Of a stretch of DNA of 64,000 bases, positions 46,858-58,819 are shown one piece after another (the first letter of the stretch is position 1; each line of letters starts with the position of its first letter). This DNA comes from Ailurus styani (taxonomy: Eukaryota > Chordata > Mammalia > Carnivora > Ailuridae): the NCBI GenBank assembly GCA_002007465.1, contig LNAC01000162.1, positions 2,271,832 through 2,335,831 on the forward strand, in the 5' to 3' direction. Made by a program: the position numbers and the translations under genes. The notes beneath the pieces are model-generated. The model did not search any database. It saw only the letters and a program-made list of their open reading frames with translations, and had not been told where the DNA came from.

Positions 46858-49410
46858 GTGTATTTGCAGATAGGAGAATAAATGTCAACTGTATTAAATT
46901 TTGTGCTTTGTGTTATAAATGGATCCAGTTGGCTAATGCGCATTAATAATTATAATCTAAAAACCCAGTTACCTATCAAATGTGCTAATGACGAATTGAA
47001 TTTGTCTATCTGGAAAGTTTAAGATTCACTAACTTAAGTTCATGTTAAAGAGAACTTCTTACACATAACCTTGGGCACTGTGAGTGTGCCGACTATATAC
47101 TTTCTGTTCAACAAAAAATCCCATTATCTTTTTCTTCATTGATTTAAACAGACAGTTTGTGTGGTGAATGCTATTTTTTTTCTTCTATGCTCTTTATACA
47201 TACACTTTTTTATTATAGATGTTTTTCAAAGCAGATTATCTTATATTTATTTCTTTTTATAAGGTGGGAGTTGCTCTGTATAACAACCATTCTTGTCACT
47301 GAACAAATGTGTACCTGTGAATCCAGTCTGATCAAAAGGGAGAAAGAGCACAAAAGGGAGAGAATATAAAGTATATCTGTGTGGAGCAGGAGACAATCAA
47401 TTAGATTCATTATCTGCTCTACATTCCAGTCACTTCTTTAAAAGAAAAGAAGTACATAATACCATGGCAACAGTTAGACCTGCAGTCCATTACGGTATAT
47501 AATCATTAAGAGGTCTTCAGCCTTCCCTGAAAATAGATATGAAAAAAATTCTGGTGGTTGCACAAACTCCCTATATTTATGCTGATTAAATGACAAGTTT
47601 GTAATTTACAGGTGTCTTATTGCCATGGGAATGCAATCATACAATTCCATTTTAGAATTCAAGGGCTTTTGAAACATGCTGCATGATTGTTAGCTGGGCT
47701 GCAAGCTAAGATTAAATTGAAGGGGTGGCATGTAGATTTTAGAACATGGTGTTGACATTTACTGGCCAATCACATTTTGCAACACTCCTGCATGACAGCA
47801 GATGTTGACCTTTCAAGCTTTCCCTATCTGCTTTCACACATTACCTGCAGAAATTAACATAACTCTGCTTCCTGCTCTATGCTGCTATTAATGTCATCTG
47901 GGAATTGAGATTCATGAATTCAGTTATTACCCAGGCTTGAGACCCGTTTTATACTCTAAGCACAGAACTAACAGCTCCTGGGAGCTGGTTTTTTTGGATG
48001 TTGCTTCAACTACCTTTGTGGTTGAGGGATAGCTAGAAGCTATGGTGTAAAAAATGTCACCGGGAACAAGAGGAGAAACAGGAAGCGGAGGACAGTTTCA
48101 AAGAGAATGCTAAGGGCCAAATAATTGCGAATAGGTGGGATAGGAGAGCTTAAAACACAAAAAGGATACATTTTAAGTAAGTCAAATAATGGCGTGAGTT
48201 TCACTTCTCTTGTTAACTGAACCATGAAAATGATACCCCCTTAGAGTCTGTGTGCGCTGAGCTTCAGGGTTTACTTCACAATGCCCAGGGCCTCTATTAT
48301 CGATGATTTAGGAGAGAAATAATCTAAGGTAAAGATGTCATAGGTAGCCCTTAGGAGTCCCATGCATAATTGTGAGCCACATTCTCTAGTGCTTCCTTCT
48401 GAATAAAAATCCTACTATTTTCAGTTATCTTGTCAGATTTTTTTGTTCAGTGTTTCCGTAAAGATAGAAATGCTGCTTCTAAAATATTTGGAGGGAAACT
48501 GTCAATGGGGGAATGAAATTCCGAGATATATTATTTTCTGGGACAGGAATTAGCACCTCTTCTAAGTCCCGGTAATACAGATATCATTACAATGAAATAT
48601 CTCTAGGAATAGGTGGACAAAGTTATGACACTGTTTATCAAAATTTGCAGACTGTAAAGGAGGATTCTGAATTTTGCTTAACCTTTTCTCCAGGTTAGCT
48701 GTATGGATTTAGTAAATTTCCTGTCGTCTATCTTTTGAAGTCCTTGGAGAGCATCTATGAAATATCTTAGTCACGGTTCTGTGAATCTAGTCTTTTGAGA
48801 TACAAGCAGATGCATTTATCTCAAATAGGAATTGATTAACAGAGCTCAAGATGTCACCAATGAGATATGCATATACAGGCTACCTCAATGGTATTGCTCT
48901 GATTTACCCTCCAGCAAACATTCTGTGCTGATTTGCATGTTTCAGCCACGGTGAATTTTCCAGCAATTTCTCTAAAATGAGCACCTCTTATCGCATATAT
49001 GAAATACACAAGCATCATGATTTAAAGGACCAAAACCCACCCTTTAAAAATATCTTTCCAACTCAATTCCACTGTGCTTGAGGTTCTATGTTTTGAAGTT
49101 ACTTTATATGTATGAATTAGTATTTTCTCGAAATTGTTTAATGCAAAAGAAATGCTCCTGGGATGAGTGATCATAGTGTTACTAGTATTTTCCTATGAAT
49201 AACTTGGCCTGGTTTCTTTCTTGTTTGAGAGCGAAGACCAGCTAACATGCATGTATCCAAATGCCAGATGGACATTTCCAATGGAATATACCATAAGAAC
49301 ATCAAACTAAAGATGTCCAAGCCTGAACTGGTCATCTTCACCACCCGCCTCAACGACTGAATTTACCTTTCTTCCTCAACTGGAGAATGTGAGGTGAACT
49401 TTCATCTTTG
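46858..49410. other. Repeat-poor stretch, conserved-element-like texture at 47400-49000
   Basis: No SINE, L1 or LTR recognised in about 2.5 kb. 47560-47960 and 48800-48980 lack low-complexity runs and contain mixed words such as CAACACTCCTGCATGACAGC and an octamer ATTTGCAT (48931-48938). This is suggestive only; conservation cannot be judged from one sequence. Confidence 0.4.
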
Positions 49411-49414
49411 TTAT

Positions 49415-49890
49415 ACCCTATACCATTTGGATTTTATCCTGAGAGGAGTTGAGAAGGACTGTAGACAGTAGAGGAACAGGGTTTATAAAACTAGCCCTGA
49501 AAAATCATTCTGAATCATAGGGTGAAGCACTGGGTGGAGATGGACTGAGCATGGGAAGGACATACATAGGGGAGAAACATTCAGGATGTTACTGTAGTAA
49601 TCCAAAGGTGGTGCTTTCCTTAAACAGTATCGTAGAGTGGAGATCATGAGAGGCACCCAGGCTTGAGATATATTAAGGAAATCTGAATGGATTTGACAAT
49701 ATATATAAAGGGTGACACAGGTGAGGGAAGAGTTAGGGAGGACCTCCTAGTTTTTGTTTCTAAAATATAGTAGCTGTTGGTATTTCTCATTAAGGAAGGA
49801 GACGCATAACAAAAAAAGATTTGGGGAAATATGTTGACTTCATTTTTAGACATGTAAGTTCGAAATCCTATAAGCTAACCAGCTGGACCT
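49415..49890 (+). mobile_element. Possible ancient interspersed repeat
   Basis: The order TTGGATTTTATCCTGAGAGG, GATGTTACTGTAGTAATCCA, GAGGACCTCCTAGTTTTTG, TTAGACATGTAAGTTCGAAA resembles a widespread old mammalian repeat. I cannot name the family safely. Confidence 0.45.
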
Positions 49891-50049
49891 AGTTCTTTAA
49901 GCTCCTCTAGCCACATATGTATTTTTCACAAAACACCACATAAAATGGAATCTCCAGCATTCTTTTTTGTTCATGGTCCAAATTGGCACTTGCTTATCCA
50001 GGGCCTTCTAGAAGAGCCAATGTGGCAAAAAAGAAAGGCTTGGTTTATG

Positions 50050-50190
50050 AAATGCAAAGTAGCTGGGCCCAAGTCCCTGCTCTGCCTTTTGCTTGTTGTG
50101 TGATCTTGGATGAAACAGTTTGCATTTAAATTTCTTTATCTTTAAAATGGAGCTGTTAAAACCCATATTGGCATATAATAAAACACTCAA
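50050..50190 (-). mobile_element. MIR element, antisense
   Basis: GTCCCTGCTCTGCCTTTTGC, TTGTTGTGTGATCTTGGATG and TTTATCTTTAAAATGGAGCT occur in antisense MIR order. Confidence 0.85.
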
Positions 50191-50314
50191 ACATGGGTGG
50201 CTTGTAATTTTTAGTACTTTTTACTCATGGTTTTTGCTTTCTGTTTTGTTTTGCTTTTAGCCTGATCTCACCATGAACTTTTGCAAGCAGGACCATCTTC
50301 CTGGATAAGAGGGC

Positions 50315-50318
<4 letters not shown>

Positions 50319-50353
<35 letters not shown>

Positions 50354-50480
50354 ACTATCCTCAACCTACAAAACAACCCGTTGGCAGGATTGGGGGGGAA
50401 CTAATCTGTGCAACCAGAGATCAAAGCAAGTACACCAGATATGATAAATGTAGACTCCTAGCCCATTATAATTTGGCTGC
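50319..50480 (-). other. T30 run with an unassigned tract, possible antisense retrocopy end
   Basis: Thirty T residues (50319-50348) precede about 130 bases of non-repetitive-looking sequence. On the minus strand this reads as a 3' end followed by a poly(A) tail, as for a retrocopy. No gene could be recognised in it, and no clear TSD was found. Confidence 0.35.
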
Positions 50481-51780
50481 TTATTGAAACTATCCAAATG
50501 AGAAATTATGCTTCTGTATGCAAGTTTAAATTGTATTACTGAGATTATTGTTTTTTCCTGTTTTTCCCCTAAATAGTATTGAGAAAAATAGAAATAATTT
50601 TCTAAGAGGAATGTGGAGATATTTTTATAATTTATGGATATTGACCAATTGTTGATTACATGCATTAGGAAATGAATTATAATGACATTAATTTGCCTTT
50701 AGAAGCTCATAAAATATTTCTACTAATGAAAATGAGTCTGTTTATGCTGCCCTAGACCTCTTAATCAGGATTGTCCTATAAGAGGACGTGATTTTTGGAA
50801 GGCAGCAACAGAGCAGGTAGGTCTATGCTATGATGAGGCTTTATATAGGTCAGCATTTCCTAGGACAAGAAATGAGTGATCCATGCCCACAGTGTAATTA
50901 ATTAAGGAACATTTATGAATAAATGCCCAAAGTAAGAAATTTCATAAAAATGAAGTTACTTGGGTTAAATTTTCAAAGGTGATTTAATTTGGGGGAGTGG
51001 CTTCCCCATATAAATGTTGGGGAATGACTTCCCCATCTAAGTGTTGAAATATGTTAAATATAAGCTGTAGTTAATATTTATTCAATGTTTATTGTATGTC
51101 AGGTAGTAGAGGAAGAAAAATCCCTTCCACCTTTGCTCATTCTTCATTAGAAGACACATATTTCATACTTCCATTCTCTTTCCCATGCTTTTAACATACT
51201 CTCTCTCTACCCTCTTACTACATTCATACAAAACCTGACCTGTAAGATTAGCCATGTTTTGCCAGATAGTGTGATTACTTTGCCTTAGATAGCAAACCTA
51301 CCTTCAGTCTTTCTTTTGTGCTTCGTATTCTCCATAGAGCAAGCTCACTTTGGTAGGGTCTAACTATACCCTACCCTCTTCTATCTGTTCTCTGGCATTT
51401 ACCCACAACAGAGTGAAGAGCTGATGCCAGAATTTGATGCAGAGTTGCCTATCTTATTTGTTAAATGGGGGGAAAGAAAGAGCACAGTTTAAACAGCAAT
51501 CTCCATTCCAAGGTTATGGAAGTTCTGCGTTAGGAGGGACTGAGTACTTCCTCATACTTAACAAAGGAGTATCTTGCTTCCATTTGATTATTGTTCTTTA
51601 AAAACAGCTTTCTCAGTAGGGAATTTCTAATATAGAAGGGTTGAGTGATAAGATGATGAAAAATCTCTCCTAAAATTTGTTATGTACCATGTTTTATCAA
51701 GAGCAAGATGGACATATCCAGGTCTAGTAAGAACAGAGCAGCAACTTATTCCCTATTTTCCTACATTTTTGCCTGAAAAT
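50481..51780. other. Unassigned non-coding sequence
   Basis: No gene. A short imperfect tandem (GGCTTCCCCATATAAATG / GACTTCCCCATCTAAGTG) lies at 50999-51045. 51070-51135 may be an old repeat fragment. Confidence 0.45.
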
Positions 51781-51790
51781 CATATGGAAC

Positions 51791-51823
<33 letters not shown>

Positions 51824-51828
51824 GGAAA

Positions 51829-51860
<32 letters not shown>

Positions 51861-51862
51861 AA
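51791..51862. repeat. A-run with (GAAAA)n and (GAAA)n
   Basis: A13 passes into GAAAA pentamers and then GAAA tetramers. A purine-only run of about 70 bases in otherwise unique DNA; it may be the decayed tail of a lost retroelement. Confidence 0.93.
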
Positions 51863-52350
51863 TTACAAACTACTTCTTCAATGAGACTAGCACATGGAAC
51901 AGGTCCATCCTTTAAATTTAAGTGTGATCAAAAACAACTGAGACCAGCACAATTGATGTGGGCAGCCAAAAGTGTGTGGCAGTATGCTAGGAACATCAGG
52001 ATATGTGTAGGGGTCTAAGATTCATAGCAAATACATGCTCCTGGAAAGTATGTAATTTCAGAGTCTGAAGTGTTTATGAGACAGACTGAATCTCACAGGG
52101 TTCATTCCTTGGAGAAGTAGAAGCAGAACAAGTACAGGTAGAAAGTATCTGGGGTCCAAGATTTGATTCATGGAAAAAGAAGAAATGCCTCTGAAAGTAA
52201 AGGGAACATTTGGAAAAAACAGAGGCTACCAGGGTTTGAGGTAAGTTAAGAATAGAAGATCTGCCAATCTGTATCAGATCCTGAGTGGGAGGTAAAGGTT
52301 ATATCGTCATACAGAATAGCCATTTTAAAAATAAGAATATGTCAGTATAG
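51863..52350. other. Unassigned non-coding sequence
   Basis: Nothing recognised. Confidence 0.4.
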
Positions 52351-52394
52351 GCCCTCTTGGCACAGTGGGCAATGCATCAGTCTCATAACCTGAA
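52351..52394 (+). pseudogene. Truncated elongator tRNA-Met (CAT) derived fragment
   Basis: GCCCTCTTGGCACAGTGGGC and the following bases match the acceptor 5' strand, D-arm and anticodon arm of mammalian elongator tRNA-Met, including CAGTCTCATAACCTGA with anticodon CAT at the expected place. The match stops after the anticodon stem, so the variable loop, T-arm (B-box) and 3' acceptor strand are missing. It is not part of a SINE. It cannot make a tRNA. Confidence 0.85.
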
Positions 52395-52704
52395 TCATGT
52401 GCCATTATAGTAAAAGAAGAGAAAGGCCTTGAACAGAAAAAAAAACTGATGAAGTCTGTGGTCCTTCCATTCTTCCAATGACATTACATTAATTTATGAC
52501 CCAAGGAAATTAAACTAATTCAAATAAAAATTAAAAAAATGTAAATACAGTATCCCTTAAAAAAGCTATAAGAAAAAAATGGGACTACTAGCATATAGAC
52601 GACAATGAATAAAAGCAAAACTCGCTAGAAGAGTATTTCATTTGAAATGCTTACACAAAGTATAGGCCGAATATTCCAACATGACTTAAAAAAAACAAAA
52701 CAAA
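52395..52704. other. Unassigned A-rich spacer
   Basis: Nothing recognised. Confidence 0.4.
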
Positions 52705-52706
52705 GA

Positions 52707-52927
52707 GGGCGCCTGGGTGGCTCAGTGGGTTAAAGCCTCTGCCTTCGGCTCAGGTCATGATCTCAGGGTCCTGGAATCGAGGCCCGCATCGGGCTCTCTG
52801 CTCAGCAGGGAGCCTGCTTCCTCCTCTCTCTCTGCCTGCCTTGTGATCTCTCTCTCTGTGTCAAATAAATAAATAAAATCTTAAAAACAACAACAACAAC
52901 AAAACAAAACAAAACAACAACAAAAAA
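52707..52927 (+). mobile_element. CAN SINE, sense, with long CAA/CAAAA tail
   Basis: GGGCGCCTGGGTGGCTCAGT, GGCTCTCTGCTCAGCAGGGA and CTCTCTCTCTGCCTGCCTTG; the second CTCTCTGCC unit is missing. The AAATAAATAAAATC tail is extended by (CAA)n and (CAAAA)n to about 52927. Its A-rich target (CAAAACAAAG) makes the TSD ambiguous. Confidence 0.96.
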
Positions 52928-53895
52928 CCTTAGTGAAATCATTACCAAGTAAGTCTTCAAAACAGAAATACAGGCACTCAGGAAAGATATGGTTAGATAG
53001 CAGAAGGAAATGTTAAAATTTGGGGAAAGAACTGAAAAAATAGACAAGGAAAATTGTTTCAGAAATTTTAAATTAAAAGGACAAGATGGATAATACATTG
53101 CTGAAAAGCAAAGGAAAAAATTGTGAAAATTGAGAAAAATTAACAATGAAATAAAAGAAGGGACATGAAAGATTAATGATTAGGAAAAATATGAAATTCA
53201 GATTACAAAGAAGATTGATTTACACATAAGTGGAATCCATAGAGAAGAAAACTAAAATAAATTTAATACAAGCATTTTTCTTAAAAATAATGAGTCTACA
53301 TATTAAAAGGGCACAAAACATGAACCAAGTTGAAGCATATTCTAGTAAATTTATTAAGCTTATAAAAAGCAATAACCCTTTGGGCAGACAAAAAAAATAA
53401 AATAAAATTCACTTGTAGATGAATGAAAATCCTCCTGACATCAGATTTCTTTATAGCAACATTCAGTATGATAGGACAGCAGAGTACCACCCACAAGTTA
53501 CTAAAGAAAGAAAAGTGAGATGACAATTTCATGACTAGCCAAGTTCTCCTTCAATTATACAAGCTATAGACATTATTTAATCGGCCAAAAAAAATGGGGA
53601 AGTGTGACCAAATGTGATGTAAATATTATACACTCTGACAATAGGGTAATTATATTATTATTAAATGAGGAAAGGGTAAGAGATATTGAAAGTTTGCCTC
53701 ATTTCAAGTAACACCTATCATATAGACATCTATAATATAAATATATCTGCATATAATCTACATATAATTGTATTTGTCATTTAGAGCAGAAAAATAAGTG
53801 GTAAAATTTTAAGAATATATGAGTAAACATCAAGAACATTAATTGTCATTAACTAAAATTACATGATGAAGGCGAGGAAAAAGAGAAGGATATAA
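52928..53895. other. Unassigned A-rich non-coding sequence
   Basis: Purine-rich, no gene recognised. The 78-codon minus-strand frame at 53296-53532 has no family features. Confidence 0.45.
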
Positions 53896-53910
53896 GAAAA
53901 TTCAAACTAA

Positions 53911-54091
53911 TTTTTTTAAAAAAGATTTTATTCCCTTGACAGAGAGAAAAAGCAGGAGCAGGGGCAAAGGGAGAGGGAAAAGCAGGCTCCCCGCTGAGTA
54001 GGGAGCCCAATGCAGGCTCAATCCCAAGACCCCAGGATCATGACGTGAGCAGAAGGCAAACGCTTAACTGACTGAGCCACCCAGACACCCT
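53911..54091 (-). mobile_element. CAN SINE, antisense, older
   Basis: The reverse complement begins GGGTGTCTGGGTGGCTCAGT. Perfect 15-bp TSD GAAAATTCAAACTAA at 53896-53910 and 54092-54106. The body is diverged, yet the TSD is intact. Confidence 0.96.
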
Positions 54092-54106
54092 GAAAATTCA
54101 AACTAA

Positions 54107-54345
54107 ATTTGAAGTTGTGTATATATGTATATATCAAAAAAAAAAAATCCATGATAGAACTAAATTGAAACATCTGTTATATAAATGGGCTTAACTTGTA
54201 CATTAAAATAAAATATATGAAACTAAATTAAAAATCTAAACTCATCTCTATGCTAAATAAGGTAATTGACTAAAATAACATAATTTATAAATGTTAAAAA
54301 TAAAATGAGAAAATATATACCAGGCAAATGAAAATAAAAACTGGA
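54107..54345. other. Unassigned AT-rich spacer
   Basis: Nothing recognised. Confidence 0.4.
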
Positions 54346-55546
54346 GCACAGGGAAGATGGTGAAGTAGGAGGAACCTAAGCTCCCAAGATTACAGGAAAT
54401 AAGTTTGTAAATGACCTGAAGACTGGCAGAGAAGACCTCCTATAGCTAACTGTGGAAAATAGGCCACATCAAAAAGGGTAGAAAGGGCAGAGATGCTTTG
54501 AAGCACCAACCCCCCCATGAGACTAACCCCAAATGGGAAGGACATCATAAACACAGAGAAGAGGATCAGACCCTACACTGGGGAGACCCACACTGGGAAG
54601 GTGAGCCCCTATAACATAAGGCTTTGAAAACCAGCAGGACTTAACTGTGGGAGAGCAACAGAATGATAAGAAACTGAGTCCTTACCATTAAAGAGCCAGC
54701 ATACTAAGTAACAACTCCTAAGATACAGCACAGAAGCAGCAGTTTAGAAAGTGCCTGGGGTTTATGTGAAGGAGATTTATTGACTAATCTTAGAACATGT
54801 GCTTGAGGGGCAGAGATATTCAGGAGATTTGTCCAGAGACTAAAGTGCTGGTGGGCTCTGTTTCTTTTCCTCTGCTGGGCTGAGATAGTTGATGCTTACA
54901 GGAGCCAGTGTTAACACTCTCCATCTACCTTGTTAGCACAGCATGACCCACTCCTTCTGCTGATTCACCTCATCCAACCCACTTCTCTGGGCAAGAATAC
55001 CTGCAAAATGGCTCCTGCCGCTCCGTATAAAGCAGGCAGCCCTGGTCAGGACTGGCACCACTCCAAAAGGGCTCCAGCACCGGGGAGAAAGGGAGAGGGA
55101 AAAGGAAGACAACCCCACACATCAGCGTACCTGTAGCTGTAGCAGTCTGGCCTCCTAGGTAGCAGCACCGGCAACAAGACTTGCCCTTTGGTGTGACTGC
55201 AGCTGTGGCAGAGAGGCTAACTGCAGACACCAGGGCTCACCAGCAGTCTGCCCACAAAGGAGTCTCTTGCAGCCTCAGAAGAGTCCCTTAACAGGGCAGT
55301 GGTCAAACCCTGCCCAGTGTGCCCACAGCAGGCAAAGCAGGTCAACTGCAGCCAGGCAGACTGAAGGCAGTGGGTATGTGCAGCCTATACAGGGGACATT
55401 CCTAAAGCACCTGATTCTTGAGGTTAGCGTCGAATTGTGCTACAGGGCACCATGGCACATCTTCTAAACAAGGTCACTACTTTCAAGACCAAGAGATGTA
55501 GCTGACCTACCTCATACATAAAAGTGAAACAAAGAGTTAGAAAAAA
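54346..55546 (+). promoter_or_regulatory. LINE-1 5'UTR (internal promoter region)
   Basis: This is the only L1 5'UTR in the window. Such regions carry an internal RNA polymerase II promoter, often also active in antisense. It is GC-richer than its surroundings, and several small frames on both strands (54930-55467) come from this composition. Activity today is unknown. Confidence 0.6.
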
Positions 55547-58116
55547 ATGCGGAGACAGAACATGATGTCCCAAATAAAAGAAAAAAACAAAAATCACAGT
55601 AGGAGAGCTACAGCAATATGCCTGAGGAAGAATTCAAAGTAACAGTCATAAAGATACTCATGGTACTTGAGAAAGGAGTAGATGATCTCATTGAGAGCTT
55701 CGACAAAGGTAGAAAATAAAAAAAGGACCAGTCAGAGCTGAAGAATTCAGTAACCGAAATAAAAATACATTAGAGAGAACCAAAAACAGATTAGAAGATG
55801 CAAAAGAATGGATCAACGGGCTGGAAGACAGGGTCACGGGAAACAAGTAGGTTTAGAGAGAAACACCTCACCATAATAAAAGCCATATATGACAATCCTA
55901 CAACTACCATCATAATCAATGGTGAAAAACTGAAAGTTTTTCAGCTAAGAACAGGAATAAGACAAGATGTCCACTCTCACCATTTTTATTCAATACAGTA
56001 CTGGAAGTCCTGCCTGCACCATGCAGATAAAAAATAAAAGGCATCCAAATTGGTGAGGAACAAGTAAAACTGTCACTATTTCCAAACAAATAATACTCTA
56101 TATAGAAAACTGTAAAGACTCCACCAAAAAACTATTAGAACTGATTATAAAATCCAGTAAAATTGCAGGATATAAAATGTACAGAAATATGTTGCATTTC
56201 TATACACTAATTATGAAGTAGCAGAAATAGAAATTAAGAAAACAATTCCATTTATGATTACACCAAAAAGAATAAAATACCTAGGAATACACTTAACCAA
56301 AGAGGTATAAGACCTCTGAAAACTTTAAGATACTGACAGAATATACTAAACAGGACAAAAATAAATGAAAAGATATACCATGTTCACGGATTGGAAGAAT
56401 ACTGTTAAAATGTCCATACTACCCAAAGCAATCTACAGATTCAGTGCAACCCCTATCAAAATATCAAAGCATTTTTCACAGAACTGGAACAAATAATCCT
56501 AATATTTGTATGGAAACACGAAAGACGCCAAATAGCAAAAGCAATCTTGAGAAAGAATAAAGTTGGAGGTATCACAATCCAGGTTTCAAGATATACTAGA
56601 AAGCTATAATAATCAAAACAGTATTGTACTGGCACAAAACTAAGCATAGATCAACAGAACAGAATAGAGAACTCAGAAATAAATTCGCATGTCTGTGGCC
56701 AACTAATCTACAACAAAGGAAGCAAAAATATACAATGGGGAAAAGATAGTCTATTCAATAAATGTTGTTGGGAAAACTAGATAGCCCCATGCAAAAGACT
56801 GAAACTGGACTGCTTTCTTTTATCATATGCAAAAATAAATTCAAAATGGACCAAACCTAAATGTAAGACCTGAAACTATAAAACTCCTAAAAGAAAACAT
56901 AGGCAGTAATCTCTTCAACATCAGCTTTAGCAACATTTTCTAGATATGCCTCTTCAAGCGAAGGAAACAAAAACAAAAACAAAACAAACTACTGGGGCTA
57001 CACTAAATTGAAAACCTTTTACATGGCAAAGGAAACCATCAACAAAACAAAAGAAACAGCCTACTGAATGGGAAAAGATATTTGGAAATGATATATCCAG
57101 TAAGGGATTAATATCTAAAATATATAAAGAACTTACACATCTCAACACCAAAATCAACAAACATTGCCACTGAAGAGTGGCTGAAGGAGTTGAATAGACA
57201 TTTTTCCAAAGAAGACATACAGACATATGGCCAACAGACACACAAAAACATGCTCTACATAACTAATCATCAGGGAAAATGCAAATTAAAGATATCACTT
57301 CACATCAGTCAGAATGGCTTGCATCAAAAAACAAGAAATAACGAGTATTAGTGAAAATGTGGATAAAAGGGAATCCTCGTGCACTGTCACTGGGAATGTA
57401 GATTGGTGCAACCATTGTGGAAAAAAGTATGGACATTCCTCAAAAAATTAAAAATAGAATTACCGTATCATGCAATAATTCCACTACTGGGTAGTTATCC
57501 AAAGAAAACAAAAACACTAACTTGAAAAGACAGATGCACCCCTATATTTATTGTAGCATTATTTATAATAGCCAAGATATGGAAGCAACCTAAATGTTCA
57601 TCATAGAAGAATGGATAAGGAAAATATGGTATATACACACATACATACAGTGGAATATTACTAAGTCATACAAAAGGATGAGACCTTGTCATTTGCAACA
57701 AGATGGATGGATCCTGAGAGCATAATGCTAAGTAAAATAAGTCAGAGAAAGGCAAACACCATATGATTTCACTCACATCATATAGAATCTGAAAAACAAA
57801 CCAAAAGCAGAATCAGACCTAGAAGTACAAGAACAAACTGAGGATTGCTGGAAAGAAGAGGGCTGGAGGTTGGGCAAAATGGGTGAAGAGGAATGAGACA
57901 CAAAGGCTTCCATTTATGGAATAATTAGGTCATGGGAACAAAAATAAAGCACTGGAGTATAATCATTGCTATTGTAAGAGTGCTGCACAGTGATAGATGG
58001 TAGCTACACTTATGGTAAGCACGGCCTAACCTATAAAGATGTTGAATCACTATGTTGTACACTGGAAACTAATCTAACGCTGTATGTCAACTATGCTCAA
58101 AAATAAATAAAAAGTA
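54346..58116 (+). mobile_element. LINE-1 with 5'UTR, large internal deletion
   Basis: The 5'UTR (54346-55540) starts with the GGAAGATGGTGAAGTAGGAG type of L1 start and is much less AT-rich than its surroundings. A degraded ORF1 start follows from about ATG 55547, with MPEEEFKVTVIKILM and VLEKGVDDLIESFDKGRK readable (55618-55716). Near 55846 the sequence jumps from ORF1 (GGAAGACAGGGTCACGGGAA) to ORF2 reverse transcriptase (TAATAAAAGCCATATATGAC). The FADD active site is lost (CTATTTCCAAACAAATAATA near 56077). The ORF2 C-terminus and a 3'UTR complete it near 58100. It cannot move by itself. Confidence 0.88.
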
Positions 58117-58670
58117 CAAACTTCCAGTATAAAGTAAGTAAGAAACGGAGATGCAAAGTATCGCACAGGGTATATGGTCAATAATGTTCTAACTTTGGTA
58201 ACAGGTGGTGGCTAACACATTGTGGTGAACACTGAATATATTCACATATAGAATTGTTGAATTGTTATGTTATACACCTGAAATTAATATAACACCATAT
58301 GTTAATTATATTTCAATAAAAAAAGTATTTGTTGAAAAAAATAAGTGAGTAAATAAAAATAATTCCAACAATAAACAGACTCTTAGGTACACAGAACAAA
58401 CTGGTGGTTGCCGGAACGGATTAAGTGGGGGGATGTCTGATATAGTTAAAGGGATGAAGAGGTACAAACTTTCAGTTAGAAAATAAATGTCATGGAGATG
58501 AAAAGAAAGCACAGGGAATATAATCAGTAATACTGTAACAACATTGTATGGTGAGAGAAGGTGGCTACACTGATCATTGTAAGCACTGAGTAATATGGAG
58601 AATTATTGAATTAATATGCTGTATCCCTGAAACATAACATTGTATGTTAGTTATATCACAATAAAAATTT
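58117..58670 (+). mobile_element. Two further L1 3'UTR-like units in tandem
   Basis: 58117-58321 starts mid-3'UTR (TACAAACTTCCAGTATAAAG) and ends TTATATTTCAATAAAAAAA. 58370-58665 is a full 3'UTR (ACAGACTCTTAGGTACACAG to TATATCACAATAAAAATTT). With the 3'UTR of the upstream L1 (57810-58100) this makes three termini in the same orientation within 0.9 kb. Confidence 0.85.
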
Positions 58671-58819
58671 AACTAATTTTAAGAAAAGCTGGGGCTGCCT
58701 TCTTAAAATCAAACATGGTAGCAGTAAGCCACAATTATATTAAAAGAAAAGGGAGGACACTTTATGAGTACACACAGTTAATAATAATAGTTGTAAATAT
58801 TCATGAACCAAACAGCATA

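Noticed and set aside
54930..55467. Overlapping frames on both strands in a GC-richer region
   Set aside because: They fall in the L1 5'UTR and come from its composition.
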